A stretch of 64,000 bases of DNA from an uncultured Oscillospiraceae bacterium (GTDB taxonomy: Bacteria; Bacillota; Clostridia; Oscillospirales; Oscillospiraceae), in contig CAJTWF010000001.1 of NCBI GenBank assembly GCA_910579965.1, positions 21,728 to 85,727 on the forward strand. The letters are read 5' to 3'. Of this stretch, positions 57,823 through 64,000 are shown one piece after another. Under the pieces are notes generated by a model that saw only the letters and a program-made list of their open reading frames with translations, was not told where the DNA came from and did no database searches. Made by a program: the position numbers and the translations under genes. Numbering within the stretch: the first letter of the stretch is position 1; the number at the start of each line of letters is the position of its first letter.

Positions 57823-58806
57823 CTATTCCCGCGTCGTCCCGCCGGAGACGTAGCTAACAGGCAGACACACCAGCGCCGGAATATTGGAGCGGTCCTTTGC
57901 CAGCAGCAGATCCACGCAGGTCTCCGCCATCTTCTCCACAGGCTGCAGGATGGTCGAGCAGTACAGCGCCTCACCTCCAAACCGCCGGATGCCGTCAAAG
58001 CCGATGATCTGCACATCCTCCGGGACCCGAAGTCCCAGCTCCGCCAGTATATTCTGTATTCTCCAGGCCAGCAGGTCGGTGGAACAGAAGATGCCGTCAA
58101 TATCCAGCTTCCCTTCCGTCATATGCGCAAGCAGAAACTCCCGGAACACCTCCGGACCATCCTCGCCGTCGTTCCGGCGCAGAATCTCACAGGGGATCTG
58201 CCGGGTCCGGCAGACGGCCTCGAAGCCGTCCCCCCGCTTGTCTGTCTCACTGGGGCTGGACGAGCCGGTACGGAGGAAGGCAAGATGCGTACATCCAAGC
58301 TCCAGCAGCTTCTCCGCTGCCAGCCGGCCTCCGCCGTAGTTGTCCGCCGCCACGCAGGGGATGTCCGCCCGGAAGCTGCGGTCGATGCCCACAAAGGGAA
58401 GATCTTCGTCCACCACCAGGGGGTTATAGGTCAGTCCAATGATGCCGTCCGCCTTGTTCTGCCGGACAATGTTGACGCAGTTCTGCTCGATCTCCGGATT
58501 GGAGGCGGTGACATACAGCAGCATCCGGTAGTCCCGCCGGGCCAGGGCCGTACAGATGTGCTGTGCCAAGGCGGCGAAAAATGGGTGGTCCACTCCCGGC
58601 AGGATGACCGCCACCATATTGGTTTTGTTTGTTTTCAGTCCCCGGGCGTACTGGTTGACCTGATATCCCAGCTTCCGGGCGGCTTCCTCCACCTTTATTC
58701 TGTAGCTCTCCCCAACGGGGATGCCGTTGAACACCTTAGACACGGTACCCAGGGCCACACCGGCCTCCTGCGCCACGTCCTTCATCGTCGGCATAGCGTT
58801 TTTCAT
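57823..58806 (-). CDS. LacI family transcriptional regulator
   Basis: A 327-residue regulator: N-terminal LacI HTH (PTMKDVAQEAGVALGTVSKVFNG, about 6-28) with hinge RKLGYQVNQYARGL, then a periplasmic-binding-protein-like sugar-sensing domain (MVAVILPGVDHPFFAALAQHI, DNYGGGRLAAEKLLELG). ATG 58806 with CAAGGAGG upstream. Divergent from the sugar transporter operon; candidate operators lie between. Confidence 0.92.
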   Translation of the reverse strand: MKNAMPTMKDVAQEAGVALGTVSKVFNGIPVGESYRIKVEEAARKLGYQVNQYARGLKTNKTNMVAVILPGVDHPFFAALAQHICTALARRDYRMLLYVTASNPEIEQNCVNIVRQNKADGIIGLTYNPLVVDEDLPFVGIDRSFRADIPCVAADNYGGGRLAAEKLLELGCTHLAFLRTGSSSPSETDKRGDGFEAVCRTRQIPCEILRRNDGEDGPEVFREFLLAHMTEGKLDIDGIFCSTDLLAWRIQNILAELGLRVPEDVQIIGFDGIRRFGGEALYCSTILQPVEKMAETCVDLLLAKDRSNIPALVCLPVSYVSGGTTRE

Positions 58807-58819
58807 GTCCGCCTCCTTG

Positions 58820-59124
58820 TGAAATGTTTCATGCACAAGACGCAACTGTATTGCCCGCGCCTTGTCTGTCTGTATCATAGCAGAAGAGATGATGAAATGT
58901 AAAGAGAAATTTCACACATTTTTCATGAAATGTTGCGCTTTGGTGCAATTAACAAAAACGGGCTATGTAGTTTGTTAAAGTTGATGAACTTAAAGAAATT
59001 GGCAAAAACTTGTTGACAGAGAGACGGGGGATTTGGTAAGATAGCCACAACAGACGCATAACGTTTCACAATTTTTCGGCGGCTTGCGGGCTGCCGAATT
59101 TTTGCAAGGGATGTGAAACGTTAT
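58820..59124. promoter_or_regulatory. candidate LacI-type operators in the divergent control region
   Basis: TGAAATGTTTCA (58820-58831) is a perfect palindrome right at the regulator start. ATAACGTTTCACA (59058-59070) and its exact inverted copy TGTGAAACGTTAT (59112-59124) flank a small hairpin after the plus-strand promoter. All share a TGAAA(C/T)GTT core, as LacI-family sites do. The rest of the 58807-59223 gap has no gene. Confidence 0.65.
59013..59042 (+). promoter_or_regulatory. promoter of the sugar transporter operon
   Basis: TTGACA (59013-59018) and TAAGAT (59037-59042), spacer 18 bp; an operator-like site follows at 59058. Confidence 0.75.
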
Positions 59125-59223
59125 ACGAACTGCGCGGCCGGCGCGCACCCTGCAAAGGACAATCTCCCCGCATCGCAGTCTCCTCTCCCAGCGACAAGCT
59201 ATGTGTTTAAGGAAGTGAGTCAC

Positions 59224-60183
59224 ATGAAAAAAAGCGAAACTCCCGTCCGAATCTCGGCGGCGGGCTCCGCCGCCCTGTCCCAGCGTTCCGGGAAGACGCT
59301 GGGACAACGGTTCCTGGACAACTGGCAGCTCTACGCGCTGCTGCTGATCCCCGTGGTACTGACAGTTGTCTATAAGTACATCCCCATGTACGGCATCCAG
59401 ATCGCCTTCCGGGACTTCGATCCCAACCTGGGGTATCTGGGCAGCCGGTGGGTGGGCTTTGACTGGTTTACACGGTTCTTCAAGGCTCCCACCTTCTGGC
59501 GGATGATGAAGAACACGGTGGCGATCAGCGTCTTCGGTCTGCTGTGGAGCTTCCCGGTGCCCATCATCCTGTCCCCCGTCATCAACCAGGTGCGATTCCA
59601 CAAGTTCAAGCGGGTGGTCCAGACCGTTCTCTACGCCCCCCACTTTATCTCCGTTATGGTCATCTGCGGTATGATCAAGATTTTCCTCAGCCCCACAGGC
59701 GGACTGCTGAACCTGATTCTGGGCACCCAGATCGATTTCCTCACCCATTCGGAGTTCTTCCGGACCATCTACATCGCCTCCGGCATCTGGCAGGACGCGG
59801 GCTGGGGCTGTATCATCTACTTAGCGACTCTGGCCAACGTGGACCCCGGCCTCTATGAGGCGGCCAAGATGGACGGCGCATCGGTATTCCAGCGCATTCT
59901 GCACATCGACATCCCGGAGCTGATGCCCATGGTCGTTCTGAACCTCATCATGGCCGCCGGCGGCATCATGAACGTGGGCTTCGAAAAGGTGTGGCTGCTC
60001 CAGACCGATCTGAACAAGGCCACCAGCGACGTGATCGCCGTCTACGTATACCAGCAGGGTATTGAGCAGGCTAAGTACAGCTACTCTACCGCCGTAGGCC
60101 TTTTCAATACAGCGATCAATATCGTGCTGCTGATTATCGTCAATAAGATCGTGTCCAGGGTTTCGGAAGTTGAGTTTGTTTAA
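59224..60183 (+). CDS. lplB: carbohydrate ABC transporter permease (LplB type)
   Basis: A 319-residue permease with six predicted membrane helices: WQLYALLLIPVVLTVVYKYIPMYGIQIAFRDF and the EAA loop EAAKMDGASVFQRILHIDIPELMP. LplB-type permeases import complex oligosaccharides. ATG 59224 with AAGGAAG upstream; the longer frame is within the operator region and rejected. Confidence 0.92.
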   Translation: MKKSETPVRISAAGSAALSQRSGKTLGQRFLDNWQLYALLLIPVVLTVVYKYIPMYGIQIAFRDFDPNLGYLGSRWVGFDWFTRFFKAPTFWRMMKNTVAISVFGLLWSFPVPIILSPVINQVRFHKFKRVVQTVLYAPHFISVMVICGMIKIFLSPTGGLLNLILGTQIDFLTHSEFFRTIYIASGIWQDAGWGCIIYLATLANVDPGLYEAAKMDGASVFQRILHIDIPELMPMVVLNLIMAAGGIMNVGFEKVWLLQTDLNKATSDVIAVYVYQQGIEQAKYSYSTAVGLFNTAINIVLLIIVNKIVSRVSEVEFV

Positions 60184-60199
60184 AAGGAGGGAATCGAAA

Positions 60200-61108
60200 A
60201 TGGCAAGCGCAGCTGCAAGAAAGAAAACATCCGCCGGTATGTCCGATAAGACCAGCGATATCATCCTGGTGGCAATCTGCGCCATCGCGCTGATCATCGT
60301 GGCCTATCCGCTGTACTATGTTCTCGTCGCCTCTGTCTCCGATCCCTACGACGTGTACGCGGGCAAGACCTTTCTGCTGCCCAGCGGGTTCACGCTGGAC
60401 GGCTACAAGGCGGTATTCGCCGATCCGAAGATCGTCTCCGGCTTCCTCAACTCCGTGAAGTATACCGTGATCGGCACCTGCTTCTCCGTCATCATGCTGT
60501 ATATTACCGCCTATCCCCTGGCTGACAAAAATCTGCCGGGCAGAAAGTGGATCAGCCTTTTCTTCGTGTTCACTATGTACTTCGGCGGCGGACTGGTCCC
60601 CACCTACCTGGTGGTTCATGATACCGGCCTTATAGGCAGCATGTGGTCCCTGTTCCTCCCCGGCGGCGTGGGCGTGGGCAACATGATCGTGGTCCGCAAC
60701 TACTTCCAGCACTCCATCCCCCACGATCTGGTGGAAGCCAGCGAGATCGACGGCTGCTCCAAGTTCCGCACCTTCCTCAGCGTGGTCATCCCTCTGTTCC
60801 TGCCCATTTTGGCGGTCCAAGCCGTATTCGCCATGGTGGCCTACTGGAACGACTGGTTTACGGCCATGATCTACCTGGGCGGCAAGGGCGAGCCTCTGCC
60901 CCTGGTGCTGCGGGGCATCCTGATGAAGAGCTCTGCGGCGCAGGAGCAGGCGGCCATGATCTCCGGCGGCTATGCCGAGCTGAACAAGCAGACTGAGCTC
61001 ATCAAGTTCTGCTCCATGATCGTGGCGGCCGTGCCTATGCTCATCGCGTATCCCTATGTCCAGAAATATTTTGAGAAAGGCTTCATAGCCGGCGCGGTGA
61101 AGGGGTAA
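60200..61108 (+). CDS. ytcP: carbohydrate ABC transporter permease (YtcP type)
   Basis: A 302-residue permease: SDIILVAICAIALIIVAYPLYYVLVASVSDP, EASEIDGCSKFRTFLSVVIPLFLP (EAA loop), and ending YVQKYFEKGFIAGAVKG, typical of the YtcP half. AAGGAGGG before ATG 60200. Works with LplB; the ATPase is not in this locus, as usual for this type (shared MsmX). Confidence 0.92.
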   Translation: MASAAARKKTSAGMSDKTSDIILVAICAIALIIVAYPLYYVLVASVSDPYDVYAGKTFLLPSGFTLDGYKAVFADPKIVSGFLNSVKYTVIGTCFSVIMLYITAYPLADKNLPGRKWISLFFVFTMYFGGGLVPTYLVVHDTGLIGSMWSLFLPGGVGVGNMIVVRNYFQHSIPHDLVEASEIDGCSKFRTFLSVVIPLFLPILAVQAVFAMVAYWNDWFTAMIYLGGKGEPLPLVLRGILMKSSAAQEQAAMISGGYAELNKQTELIKFCSMIVAAVPMLIAYPYVQKYFEKGFIAGAVKG

Positions 61109-61113
61109 CCGCG

Positions 61114-61329
61114 GTGGAGAATGAGAAAATAACCGCTGCGTATGTGATGCAGAAAATCGACCAGATCATGGAGGGAACCGCCGCGCTGCGGGAGGGCATC
61201 ACCATGCTGGAAAATCTGGACGAGGGAGCCGCCGCTGCTGCCAGCAATATGGTGGAGGCAAGAGAAAAGACCAATCAGCAGGTGCTGGCACTCCTGAACA
61301 AAGTAGTTGATAAGCTTGAAATAAAATGA
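61114..61329 (+). CDS. small helical protein between permease and binding-protein genes
   Basis: 71 residues, almost all helix (MENEKITAAYVMQKIDQIMEGTAALREGITMLENLDEGAAAAASNM), no membrane segment. Start GTG 61114, 5 nt after the ytcP stop with AAGGGG as a modest SD. The next gene starts 14 nt after its end. No family recognised; might be a small regulator or scaffold. Confidence 0.6.
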   Translation: MENEKITAAYVMQKIDQIMEGTAALREGITMLENLDEGAAAAASNMVEAREKTNQQVLALLNKVVDKLEIK

Positions 61330-61343
61330 AAAGGAGAATCATC

Positions 61344-62576
61344 ATGAAGAAAGTATTGTCCCTTGCTCTGGCAACCGTCATGCTGCTGGCCGTGCTGGCC
61401 GCCTGCGGCGGAAGCGACGGCCCGGCCGCCAGCTCCGGCGAGCCCAACACCAGCACCGACCAGACCGAGTTCCATGTGATCTCCGGCATCTCCGCCCTGT
61501 CCAGCGGCTATGACGACAATCCGGTACTCAACGCCATGATGGAGAACGCCGACATCAAGATTACTTGGGAGACTATGAGCGACTCTCTGGGCGAGCAGGT
61601 CAACATCCGCCTCCAGGCGGGCGGCGACAACCTGTCCGACGCCGTGCAGGCTGTGGGCTGGTCCAACTACGACCTGGGCCGCTATGGCCGGGGCGGTACA
61701 TTCATCGACCTGACCCCCTATGTCACCGATCCCGAGATCATGCCCAATCTGTCCGCCATCCTGGAGAAGTACCCCAATATCAAGGCGGCCATCACCCAGG
61801 ACAACGGCGGCATCTACGGTCTGCCCGCCGCCGAGATGATGGGCACTGCCGCCACCGGCGCTGCCGACGACTACTCTATCCACTCCATCCAGCAGTTCTC
61901 CATGATCAACAAGAAGTGGCTGGATGACCTGGGACTGGCCGTCCCTGAAACCATGGAGGAGCTGAAGACCGCCCTCCAGGCTTTCAAGGACAACGACATG
62001 GCCGCCAAGATTTATGGCGCGGCTCCCGGCAATACCATCCCCATGAGCTTCGGCTTTGACCAGTGGTGCTGGGGCCAGAACATCTTCTACGCCCCCTTCG
62101 GCCTGACCAACTGGTCTGACGTATGCTCTGATCTGCGCCTGACCAAGGATAAGGAAGTGGTCTTTGACTGCGTCAGCGACGGCTACCGCGAGGCCATCAC
62201 CTACTACCATGACTGGTATGCCGACGGGCTCATTGATATCGAGGTTTTCAGCCAGGATGACAAACAGTACCTTGCCAAGTGCGCCCAGGGCTACGTGGGT
62301 GTGGCGACCTGGTGGGAGATCAACGAGCTGATGGCCGACTATGCGGCTGACTACGTCTACCTGCCCCCGCTGAAGGGCCCTGACGGCACCTGCACCGTGA
62401 CCATCAAGTCCGCCGGCTCCGCCGTCAACTCCGGGCATCTGTCCATTACCAAGGCATGCAAAAGTCCCATCAAAGGTGGGGAAATTGACCGATGGTATCG
62501 TGATCAGGTCCTTGCGCCCTTCGGACCTCCACCCGCAGATGCTGGCCGGCTTTCAGCACTGACAGGTCATATCTGA
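61344..62576 (+). CDS. sugar-binding lipoprotein, C-terminally truncated
   Basis: 410 residues: lipoprotein signal (KKVLSLALATVMLLAVLAACG), then a family 1 solute-binding domain of the LplA type (DNPVLNAMMENADIKITWE, LSDAVQAVGWSNYDLGRYG). Family members are usually about 530-560 residues. The homologous sequence stops near residue 375 (SITKACKSP, about 62465) and the last about 35 residues are unrelated, read from the start of a decayed GNAT gene. So a deletion has removed the C-terminal lobe and the protein is probably non-functional. AAGGAG before ATG 61344. Confidence 0.8.
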   Translation: MKKVLSLALATVMLLAVLAACGGSDGPAASSGEPNTSTDQTEFHVISGISALSSGYDDNPVLNAMMENADIKITWETMSDSLGEQVNIRLQAGGDNLSDAVQAVGWSNYDLGRYGRGGTFIDLTPYVTDPEIMPNLSAILEKYPNIKAAITQDNGGIYGLPAAEMMGTAATGAADDYSIHSIQQFSMINKKWLDDLGLAVPETMEELKTALQAFKDNDMAAKIYGAAPGNTIPMSFGFDQWCWGQNIFYAPFGLTNWSDVCSDLRLTKDKEVVFDCVSDGYREAITYYHDWYADGLIDIEVFSQDDKQYLAKCAQGYVGVATWWEINELMADYAADYVYLPPLKGPDGTCTVTIKSAGSAVNSGHLSITKACKSPIKGGEIDRWYRDQVLAPFGPPPADAGRLSALTGHI

Positions 62577-63140
62577 CAAATGGGTGAAGGATGGAAACGG
62601 TTATGAATTGATAAAAACTGACGAAATACGGGAGTGGGACAACGACAAACGGATTTGGATTCCTGGATATTTGATGCAGCAGATAGATCGAGGCGGCGCT
62701 GCTGCCGGAGCTTTCGTGAATGGCCGGATGATTGGCTTTGCGTCTTTAGACGGAATCCTGCGGATAGAGTTTATATTTCGGCGATTCCATCCCATGATAC
62801 GATTTCGTTTTATTTCGGCATGGGATGTTTAGGGCCTGAATGAAAATTGTCAACACGCCCAAACAGCGGGTCTTTTTTCGCATACTGCGTTAAATTTTCT
62901 TTCCATCCGTCAGATTCTGCAGCGGGCGCATCGAGCGCCCGTGCAGAATCATCGTGCAGGACCCCTCGATGGGGTCATTGCACGATATGGATGCCTGCGA
63001 AAATTTGCCTTGTCTGGCAAAAAAATTCCTTGCTGTTAGGCATATCGCCAATTATCAAACAGGCCCTAGATGCGGCATACATCATATGCGAATTTGCAGA
63101 CACAGAATATGATCGGTATTTGGAATATCATTTGAAGTGA
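62500..63140 (+). pseudogene. GNAT acetyltransferase remnant, split by a MITE
   Basis: From GTG 62500 the frame reads MIRSLRPSDLHPQMLAGFQH then a TGA, then QVISDKWVKDGNGYELIKTDEI...RMIGFASLDG. The middle is missing, then in another frame ADRVYISAIPSHDTISFYFGMGC. A 235-bp MITE follows, and beyond it DAAYIICEFADTEYDRYLEYHLK to a TGA at 63138. Removing the MITE joins GC-L-DAAY in frame. At least three lesions: stop, internal deletion, insertion. Confidence 0.75.
62832..63066. mobile_element. 235-bp MITE with TA duplication
   Basis: Inverted ends GGGCCTGAATGAAAATTG and GGGCCTGTTTGATAATTG (right end on the minus strand) with TA at both sides (62830-62831, 63067-63068). Two strong internal hairpins lie at 62913-62950 and 62951-62986. 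No coding capacity. Solo ends of the same family are at 26.4 and 48.1 kb. Inserted in the GNAT remnant. Confidence 0.8.
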
Positions 63141-63154
63141 GGAGGAAACACGAT

Positions 63155-64000
63155 ATGACCAGCGAAGCCCTTCAGAAAGCCCGGGCCTTCGAGGCCCAGT
63201 ACGGCCCCCACATCCCCGCCGGGGAGCGGCCCGCCTTCCACCTGACGCCCACCATCGGCTGGATGAACGACCCCAACGGCTTCTCTCTCTACAAGGGGGA
63301 ATACCATCTTTTTTATCAGTACCACCCCTACTCCAACGAGTGGGGCCCCATGCACTGGGGACACGTGAAGAGCCGAGACCTGATCCGCTGGGAGCGGCTG
63401 CCCGCCGCCCTGGCTCCGGACTGCGGCTACGACGCGGCGGGATGCTTCTCCGGCGGCGCGGTAGAGATGCCCGACGGACGGCAGCTGCTGATGTATACCG
63501 GCGTCCAGCGTGGACATGACGCGGATGGATTCATCCGGGATATCCAGACCCAGTGCATCGCCATCGGGGACGGCGTGGACTACGACAAATGCGAGCTGAA
63601 CCCGGTCCTGACCGGAAAGGATCTGCCGGAGGGCGGCAGCACGGTGGACTTCCGGGATCCCAAGGTTTGGCGGGAGGCAGATGGGACGTATTACGCGGTC
63701 ATCGGCAACCGCGCCGCAGATGGCAGCGGGGCCATCCTGCTCTACAGCAGCGGGGACGGCCGGAAGTGGGCGTTCGTCCGCGCCCTGGATGCCTGCCATA
63801 ACCAGTACGGGAAAATGTGGGAGTGCCCGGATTTCTTCCCGCTGGACGGGAAGCAGGTCCTGCTCACCAGCCCCCAGGAGATGCAGCCCGTGGGACTGGA
63901 ATTTCACGCCGGAAACGGGACGCTGTGTCTCATCGGAAGCTACGATCCGAAAGGGGCGGGCTTCATCCGGCAAAATGCTCAGGCAGTTGACTATGGCCTG
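63155..64000 (+). CDS. GH32 beta-fructosidase (sucrose-6-phosphate hydrolase type), partial at right edge
   Basis: 282 residues are seen before the window ends. GH32 motifs are complete so far: WMNDPNG (36-42, nucleophile D39), FSGGAV, FRDPKV (RDP 167-169) and ECPD (223-226, acid/base E223). No signal peptide, so it works in the cytosol on imported sucrose or fructo-oligosaccharides or their phosphates. GAGGAGG lies 7-10 nt before ATG 63155. Together with LacI, LplB and YtcP it defines a fructan/sucrose locus, now separated from the transporter by a scarred region. Confidence 0.94.
   Translation, partial: MTSEALQKARAFEAQYGPHIPAGERPAFHLTPTIGWMNDPNGFSLYKGEYHLFYQYHPYSNEWGPMHWGHVKSRDLIRWERLPAALAPDCGYDAAGCFSGGAVEMPDGRQLLMYTGVQRGHDADGFIRDIQTQCIAIGDGVDYDKCELNPVLTGKDLPEGGSTVDFRDPKVWREADGTYYAVIGNRAADGSGAILLYSSGDGRKWAFVRALDACHNQYGKMWECPDFFPLDGKQVLLTSPQEMQPVGLEFHAGNGTLCLIGSYDPKGAGFIRQNAQAVDYGL

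Overview
The window is a GC-rich (roughly 60%) bacterial chromosome segment. AGGAGG-type ribosome binding sites, sigma-A-like promoters with 16-18 bp spacers, T-box leaders, CsaB/MurJ wall genes, many small overlapping operons and a partial Wood-Ljungdahl cluster point to an anaerobic gut Firmicute of class Clostridia, probably Oscillospiraceae (Flavonifractor/Intestinimonas-like). The family placement is inference from gene content, not from a search.

Left part (1-7.8 kb, minus strand): the start of a protein built of 22-residue repeats, a methyltransferase, an acyltransferase, then the envelope operon DUF5693-csaB-murJ (pyruvylated wall polymer and lipid II flipping), and ruvX. At 8-10.3 kb (plus) lies the rpmG-secE-nusG-rplK-rplA operon behind a good promoter. 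It ends at a terminator without rplJ-rplL. A 55-residue lipoprotein, an XRE regulator and an FAD-dependent dehydrogenase follow.

The most interesting block is 12.7-26.4 kb (minus). Two paralogous genes encode an unusual XRE-HTH + cupin + AMP-binding acyl-CoA synthetase fusion, and each has its own T-box leader with promoter, T-box motif and terminator. The second copy heads a tightly packed gene run (GNAT, P-loop ATPase, O-acetyltransferase, an unrecognised gene, GNAT) that continues into a four-subunit 2-oxoacid:ferredoxin oxidoreductase (VorB type), a nucleoside phosphorylase and a nitrilase-family amidase; the branched-chain aminotransferase ilvE lies just beyond. I infer a tRNA-sensing system that makes branched-chain amino acids from scavenged branched-chain acids by activation, reductive carboxylation and transamination.

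26.6-38.9 kb (minus): a ROK regulator with a puzzling start, a large transglutaminase-like protein, cutC, an oligopeptide ABC transporter (SBP-B-C-D-F) and an M17 aminopeptidase, together a peptide-use region. 39.2-47.4 kb (plus): a methyl-branch/corrinoid cluster of the Wood-Ljungdahl pathway (His-rich protein, cooT, a small unknown, metF, cooC, a 300-residue unknown, acsD, and a natural AcsC-AcsE fusion), then an amidohydrolase. acsA and acsB are not in the window. 47.4-54.4 kb: queT behind a probable preQ1 riboswitch, rpsF-ssb-rpsR, tatD, a flavoprotein, rarA, an S1-domain protein, and DUF951 coupled to a 31-residue membrane peptide.

Right part (54.5-64 kb): a decayed IS3 element, then a carbohydrate locus: DUF624-like protein, two hypotheticals and a LacI regulator on the minus strand; LplB/YtcP-type permeases, a truncated solute-binding protein, a decayed GNAT gene split by a 235-bp MITE, and a GH32 fructosidase that runs off the window on the plus strand. 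A family of short inverted-repeat elements recurs across the window and repeatedly sits exactly on gene stop codons.
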